Assembly (NCBI GenBank): GCA_934569215.1
Contig: CAKTKF010000109.1
Coordinates: forward strand, 1-5,309
Direction of reading: 5' to 3'
Source of the DNA: an uncultured Oscillospiraceae bacterium
GTDB lineage: Bacteria; Bacillota; Clostridia; Oscillospirales; Oscillospiraceae
DNA length: 5,309 nt
Part shown: piece by piece, positions 1 to 5,273 of the stretch
How positions within the stretch are numbered: position 1 is the stretch's first letter
How the letters are laid out: each line of letters starts with the position of its first letter
Made by a program: the position numbers and the translations under genes
The notes under the pieces: generated by a model
The model's input: the letters and a program-made list of their open reading frames with translations, nothing else
Told to the model about the DNA's origin: nothing
Database searches by the model: none

Positions 1-560
1 GAATATAAGAACGCAAAAAAGCTCATCAGAATCATGGAGCCGATCATGCCGCCCAGGCCGCCCTCCACCGTCTTCCCGGGGCTGATGGTGGGCGCCAGCT
101 TATGGGTGCCGAAGGCTTTGCCGACAAAATACGCCGCCACATCATTGATCGTGCAGCCCAGTATGACAAAAATCAGAACGGCAAGCCCCCGGGGCCATTG
201 CCGAATCTCCACCGCGCTGTAAAAAAATATGGGAAGCATCAGCGTACAGGGCAAAATGCGCCAAAAGCCGATGGAATGGACATCTTTCCTATGGCGCATA
301 AACAGGGCGAAGGCCACAATCGCAAGAATCCACGTGATTAGAAGAATTTCTCCGTAATACGGGAGCCGCCTCATGCAGATCGCAACTGCCATCAGGCTCA
401 GAAGCAGGACGTTACGCCAGGTGCAATGCCCCGCCGCCCGGAGCAGCTCAACGATGCCCATGATGCTGAGCACCGCAGCCGTCGCTTCCAGCACATAGGG
501 ATAGCGGGAAAAATAGAATACCAGCACCGCAATCAGCATCATGACCGCACCTGTCCGCAC
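1..560 (-). CDS. cdsA: Phosphatidate cytidylyltransferase (CdsA), partial: C-terminus beyond left edge
   Basis: CdsA makes CDP-diacylglycerol from phosphatidic acid and CTP in the cytoplasmic membrane, the branch point of phospholipid synthesis. The minus strand is open to base 1 and gives about 187 residues. Numbered from a GTG at 560, it shows hydrophobic segments at about 4-18, 26-40, 50-62, 72-88, 102-116 and 126-138. These are followed by the diagnostic stretch INDVAAYFVGKAFGTHKLAP (residues 138-157) and then ISPGKTVEGG (159-168), typical of CdsA. The family signature near the C-terminus lies outside the window. The GTG has GGAAG five bases upstream and precedes the RTGAV seen near CdsA N-termini. 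The frame stays open to about base 600 with no ATG, so the natural start may instead have been lost at the junction with the radical SAM fragment. No neighbouring lipid genes are visible. Confidence 0.85.
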   Translation of the reverse strand, partial: MRTGAVMMLIAVLVFYFSRYPYVLEATAAVLSIMGIVELLRAAGHCTWRNVLLLSLMAVAICMRRLPYYGEILLITWILAIVAFALFMRHRKDVHSIGFWRILPCTLMLPIFFYSAVEIRQWPRGLAVLIFVILGCTINDVAAYFVGKAFGTHKLAPTISPGKTVEGGLGGMIGSMILMSFFAFLY

Positions 561-601
561 GCGGACTTCCGATTCTGTCGCCGTTTTCTTCCGGACGGGG
601 C

Positions 602-943
602 AATGCCAACGGCGACATGGATCCCTGTGTATTCATCCACTATTCCGATTCCAATATCCGCCAGAAGTCCCTGCTGGAAGCCATGCAGTCCCCCATGTTC
701 ATGGCCTATCACGACGGTCAGCCCTTCAACGGCAACATGCTCCGTCCCTGTCCCATGCTGGAGAATCCGGAAAAGCTCCGGGCAATAGTAGAAGCCTCCG
801 GCGCGCATTCCACGGACATGCAGTCTCCCGAGACGGCAGACCATCTGTGCGCCAAGTGCGACGCCTACGCCGCCTGCTGGAAGCCCGCCGCAGACGCCCT
901 CTGGGCAGAAAACCGCGCCGCAGAGGCAGCAAGGAAAGGATAA
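602..943 (+). CDS. Radical SAM/SPASM protein, C-terminal fragment (5' truncated)
   Basis: This is the C-terminal part of a radical SAM enzyme with a SPASM-like auxiliary iron-sulfur domain. The frame reads NANGDMDPCVFIHYSDSNI at its start. From the ATG at 617 it continues with C4, then LRPCPMLENPE around residues 42-52, STDMQSPE at 65-72, and a C78-x2-C81-x5-C87 cluster (LCAKCDAYAAC) close to the end. These cysteines fit SPASM cluster ligands. The CxxxCxxC motif that binds the catalytic cluster and SAM, and the whole barrel domain, are missing. Upstream in frame there is only sequence antisense to cdsA, with a TGA at 542-544. An in-frame ATG at 617 exists but lies inside the domain and has no good ribosome binding site, so the fragment is probably not functional here. 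The substrate cannot be told. A hairpin terminator follows 30 bases after the stop. Confidence 0.75.
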   Translation, partial: NANGDMDPCVFIHYSDSNIRQKSLLEAMQSPMFMAYHDGQPFNGNMLRPCPMLENPEKLRAIVEASGAHSTDMQSPETADHLCAKCDAYAACWKPAADALWAENRAAEAARKG

Positions 944-972
944 TCGGGCATCCAAAACCAGCTACAGAAAGA

Positions 973-1014
973 GCCGGTGCGGCGCCGCGTTTGCGGCACC
1001 ACTCCGGCGTTTTC
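973..1014. terminator. Shared bidirectional rho-independent terminator
   Basis: The lower stem pairs GCCGG (973-977) with CCGGC (1004-1008). The upper stem pairs GGCGCCGC (981-988) with GCGGCACC (993-1000) around a GTTT loop, with one C/A mismatch on the plus strand that becomes a G·U pair on the minus strand. GTTTTCT follows on the plus strand and CTCTTTCTG on the minus strand. It lies between two convergent genes (stops at 943 and 1033) and can serve both. Confidence 0.7.
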
Positions 1015-1032
1015 TATCCTTGTATGGAAGTT

Positions 1033-1560
1033 TTATGATTTCACATTGATCTGGCAGCAGCGCATGGTGGTGAGGGCAGCCTCGTGGGTTTCCGGTGTGA
1101 CACCGGCGCAGCAGGTGCTGTCCACGGAAATCTCCATCTCCGGGAAATTCGCCTTCAGCATCAGAGCATTGGACACCACGCAGATGTCCGTACACAGTCC
1201 CACCAGCTCAACGGTGAAATTCTCTCCCGCCGCTGCCTGGTACAGCAGCCGCGGCAGCAGAACAGAGCCAAAGGTCAGCTTTTCCACCGGTGTATAGCCC
1301 TTCTGTTCCAGCGCAGCCGCAACGTCGTCGTTCAGCATCCAGCCGGGAGTCCCCTTGATGCAATGCTTTACCGGCAGCTTTTTCCCCTCGGCGGTATTCA
1401 GATAATTCTCCCGATGGGTGTCCAGAGTAGCAAAGATCTGCCCCTCAAAGTGAAGGATCTTATCCGTTACCTTTCCCACAATTGCCTGTGCCTCCGGCGT
1501 TCCCAGCGCACCATCCACAAAGTCCTTCTGCATATCCACGACGATCAAAAAGTGCTTCAT
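1033..1560 (-). CDS. Isochorismatase-family cysteine hydrolase, nicotinamidase-like
   Basis: Complete 175-residue cytoplasmic hydrolase of the isochorismatase-like fold, the usual length for this family. The catalytic triad can be read as D9 (VVDMQKDFV), K94 (EKLTFGS) and C127 (GLCTDICVVSNAL). A metal site like that of nicotinamidases is present as D47 and H49 (TLDTHREN) plus H66 in PVKHCIKGTPGW. This favours a nicotinamidase-type amidase (nicotinamide to nicotinate and ammonia, NAD salvage) over isochorismatase. Family members also hydrolyse other amides such as ureidoacrylate or biuret, so the substrate is inferred. The ATG at 1558-1560 is chosen because GGAAGGAAG lies just upstream and the alignment starts there, although the frame is open to 1668. 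It has its own promoter and is probably transcribed alone. It converges on the radical SAM fragment. Confidence 0.85.
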   Translation of the reverse strand: MKHFLIVVDMQKDFVDGALGTPEAQAIVGKVTDKILHFEGQIFATLDTHRENYLNTAEGKKLPVKHCIKGTPGWMLNDDVAAALEQKGYTPVEKLTFGSVLLPRLLYQAAAGENFTVELVGLCTDICVVSNALMLKANFPEMEISVDSTCCAGVTPETHEAALTTMRCCQINVKS

Positions 1561-1593
1561 AATATTTCTTCCTTCCGGGTGTTTGATGGTTCT

Positions 1594-1622
1594 ATTTTGA
1601 CACAGAAACGCCAAATGGTCAA
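1594..1622 (-). promoter_or_regulatory. Sigma-A-type promoter for the cysteine hydrolase
   Basis: Reading the minus strand, TTGACC (1622-1617) is followed by a 17-base spacer and CAAAAT (1599-1594), with an upstream TG giving an extended -10. The -35 matches 5 of 6 and the -10 matches 4 of 6 consensus bases. Transcription would start near 1587, leaving a leader of about 27 bases that holds the ribosome binding site of the gene starting at 1560. Confidence 0.5.
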
Positions 1623-1675
1623 GAACGAAGTTGGGGAAAGTAGGCCTTTCGCCACATAAAATCAGCAAAAAGAAA

Positions 1676-1708
1676 AGCTGACAAACTTCAAATCAAAGTC
1701 TGTCAGCT
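1676..1708 (-). terminator. Rho-independent terminator, minus strand
   Basis: A 13-bp stem pairs 1696-1708 with 1676-1688 around a 7-base loop (1689-1695). On the minus-strand RNA every position pairs, with one G·U. On the plus strand the same position would be an A/C mismatch. The minus strand continues with TTTCTTTTTG directly after the stem. Direction is therefore clear: it ends minus-strand transcripts coming from the right, before the cysteine hydrolase promoter. Confidence 0.7.
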
Positions 1709-1866
1709 AATCTTGTGTCTGTTCAACACTTTAGATGCAGAACTTTTTTGTTGCGACTGCCCATATATCCACGAAAAAGCAAACAACTTTTGTTCGCAAG
1801 TTTCGACACCCACACTGCAAATCCATTGTCATTCATTTCTGGGGGGATTTCACTTTCAAAAATGAA

Positions 1867-1903
1867 CCGAAATTTTCTGCAACTTTGGCGCAGAAAATTT
1901 CGG
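1867..1903 (-). terminator. Strong stem-loop, probable terminator of the sugar transporter operon
   Basis: A perfect 14-bp inverted repeat (1867-1880 with 1890-1903) surrounds a 9-base loop. On the minus strand it is followed by TTCATTTTTG, and on the plus strand by CTCTTTCTTTTC, so it could act in both directions. It lies about 115 bases beyond the stop of the last transporter gene (2017-2019), the expected place for the operon's terminator. Confidence 0.55.
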
Positions 1904-2016
1904 CTCTTTCTTTTCAAACTATATAATATAACTCCATTCTGATATTTGGAGGACAAGCACCGCTTGATCGAGAAATCTCTCGTTCAAAGCTCTTGCCGAT
2001 TTAATCAGAGGTTCCC

Positions 2017-2856
2017 TTATCCCTTCACTGCACCGGCTGTCAAGCCCTGAATGAAATAGCGCTGCAAAAAAACGAAAATCATTGTGACCGGGACGGCCGC
2101 GACAATACTTGCCGCCATCATGTAGCCCCAGTTCGTCGACGCCTCGCCGAGGAACGTCATCACAAGACCGGAGGCAAGCGTCCGCTTCGCTGTGTCCGTG
2201 ACCAGCGTCATGGAGTAGAGCAGGTCGTTCCAACTCCAAACGAAGCCATCGATCGCAATGGAAATCATACCGGGCACCGCCATCGGGAAGACGATCTTCG
2301 TCATAATGCGCCAGTGACCCGCGCCGTCGATCTTTGCGCTCTCAATGAGAGAATCCGGAATGTTGTCAAAATAGCTCTTCAGCGTCCACGTGCCGACCGG
2401 CAGCGTAAACACCACGTAGCTGATGAGCAGCGCCCAATAGCTGCCGAGCAGACCCGTCTTGTTCATCAGAGAGTAGATGGACAGCAGCAAAATCGCCTGC
2501 GGGAATGCCTGGCTCATCATGAACATTCCCATGACGAACTTGCGCCCGCGGTAGCGGAACTTTGCGAAGCTGTACCCCGCGAACGCGCAGACGATCGTCG
2601 CCATCAGGCTCGAGCCGAAGGACACGACTAAGCTGTTTTTCAGGTAGCCCATGATCTTGGGATCCGTCACGATGTGGATAATATTGCCCAGCGTCAGAGG
2701 GCCTGTGAAGAAATAGCTGCTGAACGTCTCGCTCGTCGGCTTGAGTGCGGTGTTTATGAGCCAGAGCAGCGGGAAGAAGATGAAAAAGCCGATCAGGATC
2801 AGGCTCAGCCAGAAGAAGAGCCGAAATGCAGTTGTCTTTTGAAACATTTGTGACAT
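2017..2856 (-). CDS. Carbohydrate ABC transporter permease, MalG type (CUT1)
   Basis: Complete 279-residue inner permease subunit of a CUT1 sugar importer. Six membrane segments are visible at about 13-36, 72-96, 106-131, 138-158, 193-212 and 245-268. The cytoplasmic EAA loop that docks on the ATPase is at 172-191, with the core ESAKIDGAGHWRIMTKIVFP. The end, IQGLTAGAVKG, is the canonical MalG-family C-terminus, so the protein is full length. The ATG at 2854-2856 is fixed by AGGAGG seven bases upstream, which overlaps the stop of the preceding permease gene. Only 12 bases separate the two genes, so translation is probably coupled. It pairs with the MalF-type subunit to form the channel. The transported sugar cannot be read from the sequence. 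No ATP-binding subunit is encoded here, so a shared ATPase from elsewhere is inferred. Confidence 0.92.
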   Translation of the reverse strand: MSQMFQKTTAFRLFFWLSLILIGFFIFFPLLWLINTALKPTSETFSSYFFTGPLTLGNIIHIVTDPKIMGYLKNSLVVSFGSSLMATIVCAFAGYSFAKFRYRGRKFVMGMFMMSQAFPQAILLLSIYSLMNKTGLLGSYWALLISYVVFTLPVGTWTLKSYFDNIPDSLIESAKIDGAGHWRIMTKIVFPMAVPGMISIAIDGFVWSWNDLLYSMTLVTDTAKRTLASGLVMTFLGEASTNWGYMMAASIVAAVPVTMIFVFLQRYFIQGLTAGAVKG

Positions 2857-2868
2857 TTCTTTTCCTCC

Positions 2869-3762
2869 TTAGCTTTCTTCCTTGTTCTGCTGGCGCAGGT
2901 AGATGATGCTGAAAACGGCGAGTAAAACAGCCCAGATCGTGCCGACCGTGGCAGCCTTGCCCATGTTCCAGTTCTTGAATGCCGTTGTGTAGACCTCGAT
3001 GGAGAGCGTCGTTGTGGCGCGCGCCGGACCGCCCTGTGCCATCGTCCACGGCAGGTCGAAATGCTGCAAATTGCCGATGAGACCGAGGATGAACACCAGC
3101 ACCGCCGTCTGCTTCATGCCGGGCAGAATGATGTGCCAAAACGTCGTCCAGTTGTTTGCGCCATCGATGTGCGCCGCCTCGACCCGATCGAGTGATACGC
3201 TCTGCAAACCACCGAGCAGAAATGCCATGTACCACGGCAGCATCTGCCAGGTGCGCGCGATGATCACGCACAAAAGCGCCGTGTTTGTCTGGCCGAGCCA
3301 CGGAATCCCGGTTTCCAGGATCCCAAGCGCCTTCAAAATGCTATTAAGAATACCGTACTGACCGTTGAATATCCAGCTCCAGAGGAAGCCGATGGCCGTG
3401 CCGGGAATGATCCAGTTTACAAGCGTCACGCCGCGCAGGAATTCCGCGCCCTTGAAGCCCTGATTCAGGTCGATCGCCCAAATGAGCCCCAGCGTGTAGG
3501 GAAGAATGGTGCTGCCCAGCACAAAAAGAAACGTCGTGCCGAGCGTCTTGCCGAAATACGGGTCTTTGAAGACCTTTTCGTAATTCGCGAATGCGACAAA
3601 TTGATAATCGGGATACAGCATGGAGCGGTCGGTAAAGCTGGTGATGACCGCGTCGATAAAGGGATACAGGATAATGGCGAGGAAGACCGCCAGACCCGGC
3701 ACGATCAGCAAAAAGCCCGTCTGGGAGTCTGTCAGCCCGCGTCCATTTTTCAGTTGTTTCAA
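2869..3762 (-). CDS. Carbohydrate ABC transporter permease, MalF type (CUT1)
   Basis: Complete 297-residue permease, the partner of the MalG-type subunit encoded immediately downstream. Membrane segments are visible at about 16-42, 72-97, 109-132, 160-182, 216-236 and 270-290. The EAA loop is at 195-214, with EAAHIDGANNWTTFWHIILP, and the MalF-family GGPARATTTLS stretch is at 244-254. The start is a TTG (3760-3762): no in-frame ATG lies nearby, and GGAGG sits nine bases upstream. The length and hydrophobic pattern match short MalF/UgpA-type proteins without the extra N-terminal region of E. coli MalF. The gene is separated from the binding protein by 97 bases containing a strong hairpin, which may lower permease expression relative to the binding protein. 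Confidence 0.92.
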   Translation of the reverse strand: MKQLKNGRGLTDSQTGFLLIVPGLAVFLAIILYPFIDAVITSFTDRSMLYPDYQFVAFANYEKVFKDPYFGKTLGTTFLFVLGSTILPYTLGLIWAIDLNQGFKGAEFLRGVTLVNWIIPGTAIGFLWSWIFNGQYGILNSILKALGILETGIPWLGQTNTALLCVIIARTWQMLPWYMAFLLGGLQSVSLDRVEAAHIDGANNWTTFWHIILPGMKQTAVLVFILGLIGNLQHFDLPWTMAQGGPARATTTLSIEVYTTAFKNWNMGKAATVGTIWAVLLAVFSIIYLRQQNKEES

Positions 3763-3771
3763 TGCAGGAAA

Positions 3772-3776
3772 CCTCC
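3772..3776 (-). promoter_or_regulatory. Ribosome binding site that decides the TTG start of the MalF-type gene
   Basis: The minus strand reads GGAGG nine bases before the TTG at 3762-3760. It supports this rare start codon over any later ATG, because the first conserved membrane segment follows within 20 residues. Confidence 0.6.
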
Positions 3777-3807
3777 GTTCTGCGGCGTTGCGCCGGGTCG
3801 CTCAAGG

Positions 3808-3839
3808 TGTGCCGTCCCGACAGAAGCCGGGACGGCACA
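3808..3839 (-). promoter_or_regulatory. Intercistronic hairpin between binding protein and MalF genes
   Basis: A perfect 12-bp GC-rich inverted repeat (3808-3819 with 3828-3839) surrounds an 8-base loop. On the minus-strand transcript it starts about 20 bases after the binding-protein stop. No T-run follows, so full termination is unlikely. In CUT1 operons such hairpins often protect the binding-protein mRNA or limit readthrough, giving more binding protein than permease. That role is inferred. Confidence 0.6.
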
Positions 3840-3859
3840 GGTAAGAGGAAACAGAATAA

Positions 3860-4981
3860 TTACAGTGCGTTCAGACGGGCAGCCATATCGGCGACAGCCT
3901 GCTCTGCGGTCTTCTGGCCGAGCAGCGCATACTGAAGCTCTTCGGTGAGGATCGTCTTGACCTCGCTGGCGTTGGTCATGCGGGCAGTCTCTTCCAGACG
4001 AGCCGTCGAGGTTGCCTGCAGAAAGCCGTTCAGATAAGCGTCGTTTTTGACCTCGTCCTTCGAAGCCATGCTCTTGGTGACAGGGGGCATGCCGTTGTTC
4101 TCGAAGTAGTCCATGGCGGCCTCGTCGCTGACGAGGGTCTTTGCCAGGTCGGCAGCTTCCTGCTGATACTCGGAGTTCTTGAACGTAACAAGCATGTGAC
4201 CCCACATGGTGGACTGGGGCTGATCGCCGGTGTTCAGAACCGGGCGGGACATTGCGGAGCAAACCTTGACCACATCTTCCGGAGCAACGCCGTTGTTGAC
4301 AGCCTGCCCCTTGGCGACAACCGCGTCGTCATAGAATGCGACCTGACCCTGCGCGAACATCTGGCGTGCTTCGCCGCGGCCGGTGTCCATCGCGATGTAG
4401 CCTTTGTCCATGAGCTTCTGATACCACTCAACACACTTCACAGCCGCGTCAGAGTTGATGGCAACGGTGCCGTCGTCATTGAAGATCGCGCCGCCAAACG
4501 TCCACAGCCAGGGCATGAAGTCGCCCGCACATGTGGCGTCCTTGGTGGAGACGGCATAGGGAATGATCTCGGGGTTGTAAGCCTTGATGTCGGCCATGCA
4601 CTGCTCGAACTCTTCGATGGTGGTAGGAACCTTGTCCCAGCCGGCAGCGGCCAGGATCTCGGGGTTATAGACCATGGTGATGGACGCCATGCTCCATGGC
4701 AGACCGAGCTGCTTGCCGTCGATGTTGCCGACGTCCAGCGCGGACTGCTCAAAGTTTTCCTTCAGATAATCCTCGCCAAGGATCTCGTTCCAGTCAGCCA
4801 GAACGTCCGCAGCCGCGATGGTGTTGAAGATGCCGATATCAGCCTGTGCAAGGTCGAGCTGCTCGCCGCCCTGGGCGTGAAGCTTCTGGATCTGCTGCGG
4901 AAAATATACCCGGGTGATTTTCACTTCCTGCCCCCCGTCCGGGACGATGGCAGACCCTTCCTCACCCTTCTCGCCGGACAC
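3860..4981 (-). CDS. Sugar ABC transporter substrate-binding protein (CUT1), 5' truncated
   Basis: This extracellular sugar-binding component feeds the two permeases encoded downstream. The genuine protein begins near GEQLDLAQADIGIF (bases about 4870-4830). It continues with GLPWSMASITMVYNPEIL, the aromatic-rich DFMPWLWTFGGAIFNDDG typical of the ligand cleft, a GRGEARQMFAQGQVAFYDD segment and the end ELQYALLGQKTAEQAVADM, a pattern standard for CUT1 binding proteins. About 336 genuine residues remain of a usual 410-450. The lipoprotein signal peptide, lipobox cysteine and first strand of lobe I are missing. The open frame reaches a GTG at 4981, but its first ~37 codons are antisense to a DUF1343 gene and no ribosome binding site precedes it. 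As it stands the product would not be secreted. The ligand cannot be named. Confidence 0.85.
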   Translation of the reverse strand: MSGEKGEEGSAIVPDGGQEVKITRVYFPQQIQKLHAQGGEQLDLAQADIGIFNTIAAADVLADWNEILGEDYLKENFEQSALDVGNIDGKQLGLPWSMASITMVYNPEILAAAGWDKVPTTIEEFEQCMADIKAYNPEIIPYAVSTKDATCAGDFMPWLWTFGGAIFNDDGTVAINSDAAVKCVEWYQKLMDKGYIAMDTGRGEARQMFAQGQVAFYDDAVVAKGQAVNNGVAPEDVVKVCSAMSRPVLNTGDQPQSTMWGHMLVTFKNSEYQQEAADLAKTLVSDEAAMDYFENNGMPPVTKSMASKDEVKNDAYLNGFLQATSTARLEETARMTNASEVKTILTEELQYALLGQKTAEQAVADMAARLNAL

Positions 4982-5095
4982 CGCGACTTCGAGCGCCCCG
5001 CCTGGGACGCGGACGCGCTGATGGAACGGTATCGGAAAGAAAGCGAAGATTTCCGCCGGAGAAAAGCGCCATACGAACGCTATCCAAGGGGCTGA
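4871..5095 (+). pseudogene. DUF1343 / NamZ-type (exo-beta-N-acetylmuramidase) protein, C-terminal fragment
   Basis: The plus strand reads LGVKLLDLLRKIYPGDFHF, then RPFLTLLAGHRDF, and ends LMERYRKESEDFRRRKAPYERYPRG before TGA (5093-5095). This order (GVxLL, LYP-x-DF, a PF-x-x-LLAG step, then a helix ending F-x-x-x-R-x-x-Y-x-x-Y) matches my memory of the C-terminal domain of DUF1343 proteins such as B. subtilis YbbC/NamZ, which release N-acetylmuramic acid from peptidoglycan fragments. Only about 74 codons are left and the catalytic N-terminal domain is absent. Further left the same frame is only the mirror image of the sugar-binding protein gene. The family call rests on pattern memory and the fragment is not expected to be active. 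Confidence 0.6.
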
Positions 5096-5164
5096 TACTA
5101 GTTTTTAAGGCAACACCGCACAATTCGGCAAGAAGTCTCAGCCAGAATTTTTGACCCAATTCAA

Positions 5165-5212
5165 AGTTCCGAAAATGGAGGAATACTGTATGTATTTCCC
5201 ATTTTCGGAACT
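5165..5212. repeat. Central hairpin of the MITE-like element
   Basis: A perfect 14-bp inverted repeat (AGTTCCGAAAATGG and its complement) surrounds a 20-base loop. The loop can pair further with one bulge. The loop side of the left arm contains GGAGG, and an ATG lies in the loop, so folding could hide or expose a start site. Confidence 0.65.
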
Positions 5213-5273
5213 GCGGAAGTGGGGCAAAAAGGCGGCTGAGGCTCGCAGACGCAATTGCGCGGTGTTGCCTTAA
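5190..5273 (+). CDS. Possible 27-residue micro-ORF inside the MITE-like element
   Basis: GGAGG (5177-5181) is spaced eight bases from the ATG at 5190. The frame ends in TAA exactly at the last bases of the right terminal repeat (5271-5273). The peptide begins MYFPFSELRKWGKKAAE and ends ARRRNCAVLP. It is basic (seven K/R against two E), with no signal peptide or membrane segment. The second half of the central palindrome encodes the PFSEL part. I know no family. It may be translated, or may be chance coding in a selfish repeat. Transcription would have to come from the left. Confidence 0.3.
   Translation: MYFPFSELRKWGKKAAEARRRNCAVLP

Larger units (their letters stand above)
1640..1960. other. 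AT-rich intergenic block, possible repeat element
   Basis: This is the core of the gene-free stretch 1561-2016. By hand count 92 of 240 bases (about 38%) are G or C over 1681-1920, clearly below the coding DNA on both sides. It holds two strong stem-loops and a TATAAT-rich patch at 1919-1930. A 77-codon minus-strand frame (1723-1956) crosses it, but it opens with TTG, has no ribosome binding site, and its N-terminal third is the hairpin arm, so I do not call it a gene. The block may be a dispersed element or relic inserted between the hydrolase and the transporter operon. That is inference from composition only. Confidence 0.35.
5105..5273. mobile_element. MITE-like palindromic element, 169 bp
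   Basis: Terminal inverted repeats of 21 bp (5105-5125 and 5253-5273) match at 20 positions, with outer ends TTAAGGCAACACC and GGTGTTGCCTTAA. Inside, a perfect 14-bp inverted repeat (5165-5178 with 5199-5212) forms a central hairpin. Between the two sets, TTTTTGACCC (5149-5158 region) faces GGGGCAAAAA (5221-5230), so nearly the whole element can fold on itself. It contains no transposase. The ends may be flanked by duplicated TA, as for IS630/mariner-type elements, though the palindromic TTAA makes this hard to prove. It sits nine bases after the DUF1343 stop. I associate this terminal sequence with repeats in Faecalibacterium-like genomes, from memory and not verified. Confidence 0.7.

Noticed and set aside
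619..624. BamHI site GGATCC near the first junction, as a possible cloning scar
   Set aside because: It lies inside sequence that still reads as native radical SAM protein (NGDMDPCVF), 15 or more bases from the breakpoint, so it is probably chance.
1597..1602. Plus-strand TTGACA as a -35 box
   Set aside because: No acceptable -10 box at 16-18 bases and no plus-strand gene follows. The minus-strand promoter over the same bases is better.
1084..1659. A 191-codon plus-strand open frame
   Set aside because: It lies opposite the cysteine hydrolase, which has catalytic residues, promoter and ribosome binding site. This frame shows no recognisable motif.
1723..1956. A 77-codon minus-strand frame as a small protein gene
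   Set aside because: TTG start without ribosome binding site, a perfect 14-bp hairpin inside the frame, and no known motif. Kept only as a property of the AT-rich block.
1919..1960. Plus-strand TATAAT (1922-1927) and GGAG (1949-1952) as a promoter and ribosome binding site for a small gene
   Set aside because: No good -35 box, and the only following frame is about 26 codons running antisense into the end of the permease gene.
2366..3301. A 311-codon minus-strand open frame across both permease genes
   Set aside because: It overlaps two complete permeases in another frame. Its composition (rich in H, R, D and A, no membrane segments) is typical of an out-of-frame reading of GC-rich genes.
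4196..5095. A 299-codon plus-strand open frame opposite the binding-protein gene
   Set aside because: Up to about 4870 it is the mirror image of a well-supported binding protein. Only the last ~74 codons read as a real protein (DUF1343), and those are annotated separately.
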